In this document: in pieces, positions 1 through 8,627 of the stretch | How the letters are laid out: the number at the start of each line of letters is the position of its first letter | Position numbering within the stretch: position 1 is the first letter of the stretch | Assembly: GCA_017445755.1 (NCBI GenBank) | Contig: JAFSSE010000028.1 | Coordinates: 1 to 36,053, forward strand | Reading direction: 5' to 3' | From: Bacteroidales bacterium | GTDB taxonomy: Bacteria > Bacteroidota > Bacteroidia > Bacteroidales > UBA932 | DNA: 36,053 nucleotides | Position numbers and translations under genes: made by a program | Notes under the pieces: generated by a model | Database searches by the model: none | Seen by the model: the letters and a program-made list of their open reading frames with translations, nothing else | Told to the model about the DNA's origin: nothing

Positions 1-575
1 ACCTGGGGGTTGACGATCAGGTCCACATACCTCTGGCGGTAGCGGAGCTCGGGGTCGGCAAAGCCGTCATGGACGGTTCCGTCGGCGTCGGTCTTGACAA
101 TGGGCAGCACCCGGAGGGACTTCGACAGGACGGTCAGTTCCTTGGCGTGGACCGAGAGCTGGCCGGTCTGGGTGATGAAGGCGAAGCCCTTGATGCCGAT
201 GATGTCGCCGATGTCGAGGAGTTTCTTGAAGACCGTGTTGTACATGGTTTTATCCTCGTCGGGGCAGATTTCGTCCCTCTTGACATAGACCTGGATACGT
301 CCGGTGGAGTCCTGGAGTTCCATGAAGGACGCTGCGCCCATGATTCGGCGGGACATGATCCTGCCGGCGATGCAGACGTCGTTGAAATTGCCTTTTTCCG
401 GGTCATACCCTGCGGCAATCTCCTCGGCCGTGGTGTTCACGGGGTAGAGCGGTGCCGGATAAGGGTTGATTCCGAGTTCACGCAGTTTCTGGAGGGACTC
501 CCTCCTTCCTCTTTCCTGTTCGTTGTATTCGTTCGCTGCCATTCTGCTGTTATTTTCAATTACATTAATCTTCAT
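1..575 (-). CDS. lysS: Lysyl-tRNA synthetase (class II), N-terminal part, cut by window edge
   Basis: Charges tRNA-Lys with lysine in the cytoplasm. Only about the first 190 residues are in the window; the gene continues off the left edge. The reverse-strand translation reads MKINVIENNSRMAANEYNEQ, then REKLRELGINPYP-like text, an OB-fold anticodon-binding domain (IAGRIMSRRIMGAASFMELQD, GRIQVYV) and the start of the class II core (ADPELRYRQRYVDLIVN), all typical of bacterial LysRS. Two in-frame starts exist: ATG at 575 and ATG at 542 (MAANEY). The second gives the usual N-terminus. The first lies only 15 nt downstream of a TAAATTTG promoter box, so both are possible. It is divergent from recJ. 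The family call is safe; the exact start is not. Confidence 0.93.
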   Translation of the reverse strand, partial: MKINVIENNSRMAANEYNEQERGRRESLQKLRELGINPYPAPLYPVNTTAEEIAAGYDPEKGNFNDVCIAGRIMSRRIMGAASFMELQDSTGRIQVYVKRDEICPDEDKTMYNTVFKKLLDIGDIIGIKGFAFITQTGQLSVHAKELTVLSKSLRVLPIVKTDADGTVHDGFADPELRYRQRYVDLIVNPQ

Positions 576-590
576 ATTATAACTAGTTTG

Positions 591-598
591 CAAATTTA
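591..598 (-). promoter_or_regulatory. Putative -7 box of lysS promoter (TAAATTTG)
   Basis: On the minus strand the sequence reads TAAATTTG, matching the Bacteroidetes TAnnTTTG consensus, 15 nt before the upstream lysS ATG. No convincing -33 TTG/TTTG is visible at the right distance, so this is a moderate call. Confidence 0.45.
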
Positions 599-642
599 AG
601 GAATAAAAGAGAAAAATCGGTGCGTTTTCCCGATAAAATATG

Positions 643-650
643 TATCTTTG
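643..650 (+). promoter_or_regulatory. -7 box of recJ promoter (TATCTTTG)
   Basis: TATCTTTG is an exact TAnnTTTG match. It ends only 6 nt before the recJ ATG at 657, so transcription should start at or just before the start codon, giving a leaderless or nearly leaderless mRNA. The -33 region is weak (TTTTC at 625-629 is too close). Confidence 0.65.
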
Positions 651-656
651 TGCATT

Positions 657-2390
657 ATGGGCACAGAGAGGAAATGGATATTGAGGGAGCAGGCCGATCA
701 GGAGAAGGTCGGCCGCCTCAGTGCAGAACTCGGAATTGACCGGGTTCTGGCCGAACTGTTGGTCGAGAGGGGCATAAATACCTTCGACGAAGCCCGTTCT
801 TTTTTCCGCCCCTCGCTCGCGGATCTCCATGATCCCTTCCTCATGAAGGACATGGACCTTGCCGTCGAGCGCCTTCGCGGGGCAATTGTTTCGGGGGAGA
901 AAATCCTGGTTTACGGGGATTACGACGTGGACGGGACGACGGCCGTCGCCCTGGTGTATTCCTTCGTCCGCCGCTTTACCCCGGAGGTCGGTTTCTATAT
1001 CCCGGACCGCTATGACGAGGGCTACGGCCTTTCCTACAAGGGTATAGACTGGGCTTCCGACAACGGCTATTCCCTCCTGATAACCCTTGACTGCGGAATT
1101 AAGGCAATCGACAAGGTCACCTATGCCCGGACCAAGGGAATAGAGGTCATCGTCTGCGACCACCATCTTCCGGAAGAATCCCTCCCTCAGGCAATTGCGG
1201 TCCTTGACCCTAAGCGGGACGACTGCCACTATCCCTTCGACGACCTCTGCGGCTGCGGCGTCGGTTTCAAGCTCGTCCAGGCCTATTCGCTGCGATACAA
1301 TGTCCCCTTCGAGACCCTGGAACCGCTTCTCGACCTCCTTGTAGTCAGCATTTCCTCGGACCTTGTGTCCATGGTCGGGGAAAACAGGATACTGGCCTAC
1401 TATGGGCTGAAACGACTCAATGAGAACCCGCGGAAGGGCCTTCTGGCCCTGATTTCGCTGGCCAAACTGGACCCCGGCCACGTAACAATCGACGATATCG
1501 TTTTCAAGATAGGCCCCCGTATCAACGCGGCCGGCCGCATGGAGAGCGGCCGCCTGGCCGTACAGCTGCTGACCGCCGAGACCGACGCGGACGCCTTTGC
1601 CGCCGGCGAGGCGATAAATGACAGCAACAATGAGAGAAAGAATATTGACCGGGAAATAACCCAGGAGGCCCTTGAGATGGTCCGTCAGGGAACCGCCCTC
1701 GTCTCCGACCGGGTAACGATAGTTTACGGGCCGACCTGGAACAAGGGTGTCGTCGGAATCGTCGCTTCCCGCCTTGTGGAGGCCTTTTATAAGCCGACGG
1801 TCGTACTGACGAAGTCCAACGGTTTCGTGACCGGATCCGCCCGCAGCGTCCAGGGTTTTGACCTCTACGCGGCCATCGAGAACTGCGCCGACCTCCTCGA
1901 GAATTTCGGCGGCCACGTCTATGCCGCCGGTCTTACCCTGAAGGAGGAAAACCTGCCGGAGTTCTGTGAGAGGATGAACAGTTTCGTGACCGACAACTTT
2001 GTCCAGGAGGTCTTTACCCCGACTATCGAACTCGACGCCCGCCTCGATTTTTCCCAGATTACTCCTAAATTTTTCCGTATCCTGAAGCAGTTCCAGCCCT
2101 TCGGTCCCGGGAATGCCAATCCGGTCTTCCTGACTGAGGATGTTTACGATTCCGGCAGCGGCAGGAAGGTCGGCGCAGGTGGGGTCCATCTGAAACTCGA
2201 CCTTATGCAGGAATCCCAGCCCTACCGCCAGATTGCGGCCATCGGTTTCAACCTGGCCGAGTTCTACGATTATATCAAGGCCGGAAACCCCGTCGATGTC
2301 TGCTACAGCATCGTGGAGAACTTCTATCGCGGGGCTTCGTCAATCCAGCTTCGCCTCCGCGACATGAGGGAGAGGGAGGAGTTCCTGTAG
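657..2390 (+). CDS. recJ: Single-stranded-DNA-specific exonuclease RecJ
   Basis: 5'-3' single-strand DNA exonuclease of recombination and mismatch or base-excision repair; cytoplasmic. The 577-residue length is normal. The DHH phosphoesterase domain shows the metal-binding motif DYDVDG at residues 88-93 and the CDHH motif at 167-170. It is followed by the GPRINAAGRMESG segment, the DHHA1 nucleic-acid domain with FVTGSARS and the GGHVYAAG motif, and a C-terminal OB-like domain. I chose ATG 657 because the longer reading frame begins at a TTG that lies inside the promoter box. It stands alone, divergent from lysS, and ends before a strong hairpin. Nothing appears broken. Confidence 0.96.
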   Translation: MGTERKWILREQADQEKVGRLSAELGIDRVLAELLVERGINTFDEARSFFRPSLADLHDPFLMKDMDLAVERLRGAIVSGEKILVYGDYDVDGTTAVALVYSFVRRFTPEVGFYIPDRYDEGYGLSYKGIDWASDNGYSLLITLDCGIKAIDKVTYARTKGIEVIVCDHHLPEESLPQAIAVLDPKRDDCHYPFDDLCGCGVGFKLVQAYSLRYNVPFETLEPLLDLLVVSISSDLVSMVGENRILAYYGLKRLNENPRKGLLALISLAKLDPGHVTIDDIVFKIGPRINAAGRMESGRLAVQLLTAETDADAFAAGEAINDSNNERKNIDREITQEALEMVRQGTALVSDRVTIVYGPTWNKGVVGIVASRLVEAFYKPTVVLTKSNGFVTGSARSVQGFDLYAAIENCADLLENFGGHVYAAGLTLKEENLPEFCERMNSFVTDNFVQEVFTPTIELDARLDFSQITPKFFRILKQFQPFGPGNANPVFLTEDVYDSGSGRKVGAGGVHLKLDLMQESQPYRQIAAIGFNLAEFYDYIKAGNPVDVCYSIVENFYRGASSIQLRLRDMREREEFL

Positions 2391-2408
2391 GAGCATAAAA
2401 GAAAAAGA

Positions 2409-2444
2409 AGAAGCGTTCAGGCACTCCCGTGCGTGAACGCTTCT
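2409..2444. terminator. Bidirectional hairpin terminator between recJ and DUF4783 gene
   Basis: Arms AGAAGCGTTCA (2409-2419) and TGAACGCTTCT (2434-2444) pair perfectly over 11 bp. After one G-G mismatch GCAC/GTGC continues the stem, closed by a TCCC loop. On the minus strand the hairpin is followed by a T-rich tract (complement of the A-rich 2397-2408), good for ending the DUF4783 gene. On the plus strand it is followed by TGTTTGT, weaker but usable for recJ. Confidence 0.8.
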
Positions 2445-2518
2445 GTTTGTAAACCCTATTATTAACTAAACTAACCGATTAGACATTAATCCAATTATCG
2501 TGCCAAACTATCAATCGC

Positions 2519-2968
2519 TTAGTATAATGCGTTATTTCTTTCGATTTTAAGTTGCTGAATGACGTATGAATCGTCCTTTTCGGTAACAAAAATCGTAACG
2601 GCGAAAGTTTCTCCGCCGGCGTAGAGGCGGCCGAGCCCGTATTTCATATTGCCCCTTGAGGCCATGTGCTCGAATTCGAAGGACCGGGGCGTATATGTAT
2701 CGAAGAAATTCTTCATTATCTGGCGGGCCTGGTTTCGGGAGGAATCGCTGGTCCGGGACGACAGCACCGATATCTCGAGGTTATCGGCGAACCAGGCGGA
2801 AAGTTTTGCCGCATCGCCCTGGGAGAGGTATTTGGAAATCGGGACAAAAACGTCATATCCCTTTGGAACCTGCTGCATGCTCTCAGGTGCAACCCCGATA
2901 TGCGCAAGCGCCCCGTCTCCGGAAAGGAGCAGGAGCATGGCGGCCATTATGGAAATCCATCTGTTCAT
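2519..2968 (-). CDS. Secreted DUF4783-family protein
   Basis: A 149-residue exported protein of unknown role. From ATG 2968 it opens with a classic signal peptide: MNRW, a hydrophobic core (ISIMAAMLLLLSG) and an ALA-like cleavage site before HIG. The mature part contains segments (KLSAWFADNLEISVL, NQARQIMKNFFDTYTPRSFEFEH, KYGLGRLYAGGETFAVTIFV, YVIQQLKIE) that I recognise as the Bacteroidetes DUF4783 pattern, a small NTF2-like fold. An ATG 11 codons upstream (3001) would put charged residues before the signal peptide and overlaps the rlmH promoter, so the shorter start is preferred. It is convergent with recJ and divergent from rlmH. Function is not known to me. Confidence 0.8.
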   Translation of the reverse strand: MNRWISIMAAMLLLLSGDGALAHIGVAPESMQQVPKGYDVFVPISKYLSQGDAAKLSAWFADNLEISVLSSRTSDSSRNQARQIMKNFFDTYTPRSFEFEHMASRGNMKYGLGRLYAGGETFAVTIFVTEKDDSYVIQQLKIERNNALY

Positions 2969-2983
2969 ACCGTCGGGTTTTTC

Positions 2984-3014
2984 TTGCAAATACCGGACCA
3001 TCTGATTATCTTTG
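2984..3014 (+). promoter_or_regulatory. rlmH promoter (TTG-N20-TATCTTTG)
   Basis: TTG at 2984-2986 and TATCTTTG at 3007-3014 are 20 bp apart, the expected Bacteroidetes spacing. The expected start is near 3019, giving a leader of about 20 nt before the ATG at 3039. Confidence 0.7.
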
Positions 3015-3038
3015 CAAGAGAGAAACCGGCTGTTCTTT

Positions 3039-3509
3039 ATGAACGTTATCTTATTGACTGTCGGGCGGACCGACGTGGACTGGGTGCGGACGGGGCTGGA
3101 TATTTACGAGTCCCGGCTGTCCCACTATGTTCCGTTCACAATCAATGAGATTCCCCAGCTGAAGAACGTATCTTCCCTGACGAAGGAACAGATCCGGAAT
3201 AAGGAGGGGGAACTTATCCTGAGGCACCTTAAACCTTCGGAATACGTAGTGCTTCTCGATGAGCATGGGAAGGAGTACCGTTCCCTCGAATTCGCCGAGT
3301 ACCTTTCTTCCCGGCTCCAGGGTGGACGGGACCTGGTTTTCGTCATCGGGGGCGCTTACGGTTTTTCCGGCGCCGTATATGCAAGGGCGGACGGAAAACT
3401 CTCTCTTTCGAAAATGACCTTCTCCCACCAGATGGTGAGAACGATTTTTGCGGAACAGCTTTACCGCGCTTTCACAATCCTTAAAGGAGAGCCGTACCAC
3501 CATGAGTAA
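3039..3509 (+). CDS. rlmH: 23S rRNA pseudouridine-1915 N3-methyltransferase RlmH
   Basis: SPOUT-class methyltransferase that methylates pseudouridine 1915 in helix 69 of 23S rRNA on assembled ribosomes. The 156-residue length is exactly typical. The N-terminus MNVILLTVGRTD, the SAM-binding FVIGGAYGFS segment and the C-terminal block LSLSKMTFSHQMVRTIFAEQLYRAF ending in GEPYHHE are family hallmarks. ATG 3039 is chosen over an upstream TTG (3012) that lies within the promoter. The last 8 nt overlap the start of the histidine kinase gene, so the two are probably translationally coupled. Confidence 0.96.
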   Translation: MNVILLTVGRTDVDWVRTGLDIYESRLSHYVPFTINEIPQLKNVSSLTKEQIRNKEGELILRHLKPSEYVVLLDEHGKEYRSLEFAEYLSSRLQGGRDLVFVIGGAYGFSGAVYARADGKLSLSKMTFSHQMVRTIFAEQLYRAFTILKGEPYHHE

Positions 3510-6500
3510 AAGAAACTGGAAAGATCCTTTCTCGCTTGTCGCGATGCTGCTGTCCCTCATCCTTCTGGGCGGTTCCCTTATCCTGGGCCATAGCCCGATG
3601 GGGACGGAGGAAGCGGCTCAGCGCCTCGAGAAGGGGATCGGAAAGCGCATGGCCGAGCTGGATTCGTACATGGACAGGGCGCTCAAGGGCTTCGACGGGG
3701 AGTGGATATCCTTTCCCCGCCTTCCGGAGGACATGGTGGTCTATCGCTACATGGCCGATACTCTCGAATCATGGGCCCATCAGTTCCCGCTCCGAAACGA
3801 CGATATCCGACCGAGGATCCTCATGCCCCGTCTCGGCAGCGGAAGGGGAGGGATTTCCTCTCCGCTTTCGGAAGTTACCACGGCGGCTTCCTTTGTGAAT
3901 TACGGACCGAAGTGGTATCTCGTAAAGGCGAAAGAAAGTGGCGACAGAAGGATTATAGGGGGCCTGGAAGTCTCTTCCGAGGCCGACGGTATCAATCCGA
4001 AACTCGGGCTCGGCGGGAATTTCTCCTTAAGTACCCTTTCAACCAGTGTCGGTTCTCCGGTCCGGGTAGGGGGCGTTCCGGTGCTGAAGATAACATCTGA
4101 ATCCATATCCGGCGGCCGCGGAACCGTCGATTACGCCATTTTCTGGATAGCGGTCGGCCTGTTCCTGCTTTCTTCGCTCCTCTTCCTTTCATGCCGGAGG
4201 GTCTGGGGAAGGTACCTTCTGACGGTCCTTCTGCAGCTCCTTCTTCTCGGAGCGTCCTATGCTTACGGGGTGTTTTATCGGGACGAATCGATGATTTTCT
4301 CCCCGATTCTTTACGCAGACGGATCGATACTGTATTCGCTTGGCGCAGTCCTTCTGATAAACCTTGGGTTTACGGTTTTCATCGCATCGACATATCTGAT
4401 GCGCCGGCAGTGGCTGCGCTTTATCCGCGGGAGAAACACCAAGCTCCGGACCGCCCTTTGCTCTGCCGCAAACCTTGTTTTCACTCTTGGCGTCGCCATC
4501 CTCGCCCACAGGATGTTCCGGAGCATAATCCTTAACTCCGGCATCTGCCTTGAGCTTTATAAGGTTGAAATCCTTTCCGGATATACGGCCATCGTGTACG
4601 GATCTTTCTTCCTGCTCTTTACGGCCCTGTTCATGAATCTGCAGTTGCTGTCTCCACTTTTCCGGTCCATTTTCAAGATACGCGGGAGGACATTTTACCG
4701 AGTGGGGAGGATTGCCTATGCGATTGCGGTAGGAATCTATTTTGTCGTCTGCTCCTCGGTTTACGGATTCCGCAAGGAGCGGAACAGGGTTGATGTGTGG
4801 GCTACCCGCCTTTCCATGGACCGGGATATTTACCTTGAAATCCAGCTCCGTACGGTGGAGGACGCCATTGCGTCGGACAAGGTTCTCGGTGCCTTATCAC
4901 TGCTGGAAAACAGCAATGATCTGGTTCTGAGCCGCCTTACGGAGACTTACATGGCCCGCCTCTCCCAGGATTACGACATCTCGGTAATCAATCTCTCCGC
5001 CCTGGACGACGCCGGGGTCCGGGATGCAATCCTCACGGAGCGAATATCCTCCGGGACCCAGGTCACTGACGGTTCATATTTCTTCTATTCGAGGGACATG
5101 AACGGCCGCGGCCGCTATACCGGACTGTACACGTATTATACGGTTCAGTACGGCCCGCACAGCATACTTGTATGCGTGGAGCCGAAGTCCAACCGGGAGG
5201 ACCGCGGATACCTCAGTCTCCTCGGCATCTCCCAGCCGGGCCAGGTCATGATTCCACCGGTCTATTCCCATGCAAAGTACGTTTCAGACCGTCTCGTGAC
5301 CTTCAAGGGCGCCTTCGCCTATCCCTCCGTCTTCCCTTCCGATATCAGTGAAATGCCGGGCGGAGTGGACCGCCAGTATATCTCCAGGGACGACTACATG
5401 CACTTCTTCCACAGGGTTTCCGACGACGAGGTGGTGGTTATTTCGAGGAAGGATATCGCCTGGGTGAACTATGTTGTCGAAATAGCCCTGTTCGCGATTC
5501 TCGCCTTCTTCCTGATAACTGCCTCCACCGGGCGCCGTAACAGGCCGGTAAACAGGGGACGGAACTATTTCAAGGACAGGATTTATGCGGTCGTGTACCT
5601 CTCCCTGACCCTGACCCTCGTCGGCGTCGCGGTATTCAGTATCTGGTTCGTCTATAACCGTTACGAGACGGACATGAATACAATTATGACGGCGAAGATA
5701 AATTCTATACAGTCCATGGTTGAGAGCAGGGTCCGCCAGGCGAAGACAACCTCCGAAATCGGGACCCAGAATGTCCTCGGGGCTATTGAGTACACGGGAA
5801 ATACCCTTAAGAGCGACATCTCGCTCTATACCCCCTCGGGGCATCTTCTGATGACTACGACCCCCGATATTTTCGACAGGATGATCCTTGGACACCTGAT
5901 TGACGAGTCGGCCCTGTACCAGATCATGAAGCGCCACAACCGCTTCTATATCCAGCAGGAAACCATCTCCAGACGCCGTTTCTATTCCCTCTACGCCCCG
6001 GTTTTCAACACTTCGGGGGATGTCATTGCCATCGTAAGTTCCCCCTATACGGACAGGAGCCATGACCTCGGCACGGAGGCGGTCCTCCATATAGCGACTA
6101 TCCTGACCGTTTTCCTCCTGTTCCTGATTATCGCCCGCTTCGTCGTCACCATGGTCATTTCGACCCTCTTCAAGCCGCTGAGCGAAATGAGCCGGAAGAT
6201 GAATGTCACGGATGTGGATCATCTGGACCTTATCACATACGACCGCGACGACGAGATTTCATCCCTCGTCGGGGCATATAACCGAATGGTCATGGACCTT
6301 TCCGAGAGTACCCGGAAACTCGCCCAGGCGGAGCGCGACAAGGCATGGAGCGGTATGGCCCGCCAGGTGGCCCATGAAATCAAGAACCCCCTGACCCCGA
6401 TAAAACTCCAGCTCCAGATGCTTATCCGGATGAAGCAGGGAGGCAATCCTCTCTGGGAAGCGAAATTCGACGAGGTCTCGCGAATTGTGCTCGAGCAGAT

Positions 6501-7005
6501 TGATATCCTGACCAATACGGCCAACGAATTCTCCACTTTCGCCCGGCTTTACAGCGAGGAACCGCAGAGGTTTGACCTCAACGCCCTCGTCCATGATGTA
6601 GTGACCATGTTCGAGGCGGAACAGGTAAACCTTACCTACCTCGGGCTGAAGGATGCCTGGATCGACGGTCCCAAGCCGCAGCTGACGCGGGTTATGGTGA
6701 ACCTTGTGACCAATTCCGTCCAGGCCCTCGAGGGTCAGCCGGACGGGGCTGTCAGCGTTTCGCTCCGAAACTCCTCCAGGGACGGTTTCTATGAGGTTGT
6801 CGTTGAGGACAACGGGCCCGGGGTCAGCGAGGAGAATGTTTCCAAGCTCTTTACGCCTAACTTTACGACGAAGTCTTCCGGCTCCGGCCTCGGCCTCGCC
6901 ATAAGCCGTACTGTGGTCGAGCGCTGCGGCGGGGAAATCCGTTATTCGAAGTCCTTTACCCTCGGCGGTGCGTGCTTTACTGTTTTCTACCCGAAGTTGA
7001 AATAA
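3502..7005 (+). CDS. Large multi-pass membrane sensor histidine kinase (NtrY-like catalytic core)
   Basis: A 1167-residue integral membrane sensor kinase. There is one N-terminal membrane helix (about residues 10-30), an extracytoplasmic region, then six or so helices between about 210 and 430. A long extracytoplasmic domain follows, then helices near 650 and 700, a second periplasmic sensor and a last helix before a HAMP domain (KPLSEMSRKMN). The kinase core has the phospho-accepting H958 in RQVAHEIKNPLTPIK, an N-box NLVTNSVQAL, G1 EDNGPGVS, and G2 SGLGLAISRTVVE. The HEIKNPLTPI wording is that of NtrY-type kinases. No response regulator is adjacent, so it is an orphan and its signal is unknown. 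ATG 3502 overlaps rlmH by 8 nt and is preceded by AAAGGAGA. Confidence 0.88.
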   Translation: MSKRNWKDPFSLVAMLLSLILLGGSLILGHSPMGTEEAAQRLEKGIGKRMAELDSYMDRALKGFDGEWISFPRLPEDMVVYRYMADTLESWAHQFPLRNDDIRPRILMPRLGSGRGGISSPLSEVTTAASFVNYGPKWYLVKAKESGDRRIIGGLEVSSEADGINPKLGLGGNFSLSTLSTSVGSPVRVGGVPVLKITSESISGGRGTVDYAIFWIAVGLFLLSSLLFLSCRRVWGRYLLTVLLQLLLLGASYAYGVFYRDESMIFSPILYADGSILYSLGAVLLINLGFTVFIASTYLMRRQWLRFIRGRNTKLRTALCSAANLVFTLGVAILAHRMFRSIILNSGICLELYKVEILSGYTAIVYGSFFLLFTALFMNLQLLSPLFRSIFKIRGRTFYRVGRIAYAIAVGIYFVVCSSVYGFRKERNRVDVWATRLSMDRDIYLEIQLRTVEDAIASDKVLGALSLLENSNDLVLSRLTETYMARLSQDYDISVINLSALDDAGVRDAILTERISSGTQVTDGSYFFYSRDMNGRGRYTGLYTYYTVQYGPHSILVCVEPKSNREDRGYLSLLGISQPGQVMIPPVYSHAKYVSDRLVTFKGAFAYPSVFPSDISEMPGGVDRQYISRDDYMHFFHRVSDDEVVVISRKDIAWVNYVVEIALFAILAFFLITASTGRRNRPVNRGRNYFKDRIYAVVYLSLTLTLVGVAVFSIWFVYNRYETDMNTIMTAKINSIQSMVESRVRQAKTTSEIGTQNVLGAIEYTGNTLKSDISLYTPSGHLLMTTTPDIFDRMILGHLIDESALYQIMKRHNRFYIQQETISRRRFYSLYAPVFNTSGDVIAIVSSPYTDRSHDLGTEAVLHIATILTVFLLFLIIARFVVTMVISTLFKPLSEMSRKMNVTDVDHLDLITYDRDDEISSLVGAYNRMVMDLSESTRKLAQAERDKAWSGMARQVAHEIKNPLTPIKLQLQMLIRMKQGGNPLWEAKFDEVSRIVLEQIDILTNTANEFSTFARLYSEEPQRFDLNALVHDVVTMFEAEQVNLTYLGLKDAWIDGPKPQLTRVMVNLVTNSVQALEGQPDGAVSVSLRNSSRDGFYEVVVEDNGPGVSEENVSKLFTPNFTTKSSGSGLGLAISRTVVERCGGEIRYSKSFTLGGACFTVFYPKLK

Positions 7006-7011
7006 AATCAC

Positions 7012-7019
7012 TATATTTG
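7012..7019 (+). promoter_or_regulatory. -7 box of engB promoter (TATATTTG)
   Basis: TATATTTG ends 4 nt before the engB ATG (7024), so transcripts from it would be leaderless. No clear -33 element lies at 19-21 bp. It would drive the long downstream co-directional run. Confidence 0.55.
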
Positions 7020-7023
7020 TATC

Positions 7024-7620
7024 ATGAAAATCGAGCAGGCACAATTCGTTTCCAGCAGCACCCGGGTAACTCAGAAACCCTCGCGTCGTCTGCCGGAATT
7101 CGCCTTTATCGGGCGGTCGAATGTCGGTAAGTCCTCGCTGATAAATATGCTGACCGGCAACGGGAAGCTCGCCAAGACCTCCCAGACCCCGGGCAAGACA
7201 AAGCTGGTAAACCATTTCCTGATCAACGATTCATGGTACCTCGTGGATCTTCCGGGTTATGGATATGCGAAACTGCCGCCCCGGGAGCGGGAGGAGCTTC
7301 GCCGGGTTATACAGGATTACATTTTCGGGTCCGAGGACCTCGTCCTGCTGTTCGTCCTTTTGGATTCGCGCCATGACATGCAGCGCATCGACCTCGAATT
7401 CATCGCGGACCTCGGTGAAAACGTAATCCCCTTCGCCCTGATTTTCACCAAGGGGGACAAGCAGGGTACCAACGTGCTTGCGGCCCAGGTGGAGAAAAAC
7501 CGTGCCCGGCTTCTGGAAGACTGGGAGGAACTCCCTCCGGTATTCGTAAGCTCCGCGGTGAAAGGAACCGGTAAGGAAGAGATACTCGATTATATTGGAC
7601 AAGTTCTAGAATCATTATAA
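7024..7620 (+). CDS. engB: Ribosome-biogenesis GTPase EngB/YsxC
   Basis: Small GTPase acting in assembly of the large ribosomal subunit, usually essential. The 198-residue length is normal. G1 is GRSNVGKSS (residues 30-38), G2 lies in TSQTPGKTK, G3 is DLPGYGYAK, G4 is TKGDK, and the G5-like SSAVKGTG is near the C-terminus. The start is the only reasonable ATG, just after a promoter box. prs begins 3 nt after its stop, indicating co-transcription. Confidence 0.96.
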   Translation: MKIEQAQFVSSSTRVTQKPSRRLPEFAFIGRSNVGKSSLINMLTGNGKLAKTSQTPGKTKLVNHFLINDSWYLVDLPGYGYAKLPPREREELRRVIQDYIFGSEDLVLLFVLLDSRHDMQRIDLEFIADLGENVIPFALIFTKGDKQGTNVLAAQVEKNRARLLEDWEELPPVFVSSAVKGTGKEEILDYIGQVLESL

Positions 7621-7623
7621 ACC

Positions 7624-8625
7624 ATGCTCAACGACGTTCACAAACACAGAATGGCGATTTTCTCCTGCAGGGCATCCCGGGAGTTCGCCGAGAAGGTTAT
7701 CGCTTCAATGAATGAGCTTAAGGGTCCGGAAGATCCTGAAATAACGCTCGGTTCCCTGGAGGTGTCCCAATTCAGTGACGGTGAGTTCCAGCCGTCATTT
7801 TCGGAGAGCGTGCGAGGTGCCACTTGTTTCATCATCCAGTCCACTTTCCCTCCGTCAGACAACCTCATGGAACTCATCCTTGCAATCGACGCCTGCAAAC
7901 GGGCTTCCTGCAACAAGGTGATAGCCGTCATCCCGTATTTCGGCTGGGCCCGCCAGGACCGCAAGGACAAACCCCGCGTCTCGATCGGCGCCAAGGTTGT
8001 GGCGAACATGCTCAAGGCGGCCGGAACGGACGCCCTGATGGTCTGCGACCTCCATGCCGACCAGATACAGGGCTTCTTTGACTTCCCCGTGAATTCCCTT
8101 TATGCCTCCATGGACTTCCTCGGAATCCTCCAGGGGCTTAAGGCCAAATATCCCAAGACCTTTACCATCGCGGCTCCGGATATGGGCGGCGCCAAGAGGG
8201 CGAATACCTATGCCAAGGCGCTCCACTGCCCGGTCGTGATCTGCCACAAGACCCGCGCGCGGGCCAATGTGGTCGAGCGCATCCGTGCAATCGGCGATGT
8301 GGAAGGCAAGGATATAGTCATTGTGGACGACATTATAGATACCGCCGGGACGCTTACCGCGGCGGCGAACGAACTCTTCAAACTGGGAGCCCACAGCGTC
8401 CGCGCCGTCGGGACCCATCCGGTCCTCTCGGGTCCGGCTTACGAGCGAATCGACTCCTCGGCCCTCGAAGAGGTCTATGTAACAGATACCATCCCGCTTT
8501 CGTCCGACCCCGAGAAGCAGAAACTCCAGAGGAAGATCAAGGTCATTTCCATGGCCGACACCTTCGCCCGGATGATAATGCGGGTTTACAATTACCAGCC
8601 CATCAGCCCTGAATTCATCATGTAG
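7624..8625 (+). CDS. prs: Ribose-phosphate pyrophosphokinase (PRPP synthetase)
   Basis: Makes phosphoribosyl pyrophosphate from ribose-5-phosphate and ATP for purine, pyrimidine, NAD, His and Trp synthesis. The 333 residues include the N-terminal domain with FSDGEFQPSF, the ATP-binding stretch YFGWARQDRKDKPRVSIGAK, the DLHADQIQGFF loop, and the PRPP-binding signature VIVDDIIDTAGTL near residue 233. It is slightly longer than the roughly 315-residue average, mainly at the ends. It lies 3 nt after engB and 2 nt before the next small gene. Confidence 0.96.
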   Translation: MLNDVHKHRMAIFSCRASREFAEKVIASMNELKGPEDPEITLGSLEVSQFSDGEFQPSFSESVRGATCFIIQSTFPPSDNLMELILAIDACKRASCNKVIAVIPYFGWARQDRKDKPRVSIGAKVVANMLKAAGTDALMVCDLHADQIQGFFDFPVNSLYASMDFLGILQGLKAKYPKTFTIAAPDMGGAKRANTYAKALHCPVVICHKTRARANVVERIRAIGDVEGKDIVIVDDIIDTAGTLTAAANELFKLGAHSVRAVGTHPVLSGPAYERIDSSALEEVYVTDTIPLSSDPEKQKLQRKIKVISMADTFARMIMRVYNYQPISPEFIM

Positions 8626-8627
8626 AG

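Noticed and set aside
69-599. Plus-strand ORF at the left edge
   Set aside because: Opposite strand to an unmistakable lysS N-terminus.
2969-3001. Upstream ATG (3001) for the DUF4783 gene
   Set aside because: It would add charged residues before a normal signal peptide and overlap the rlmH promoter.
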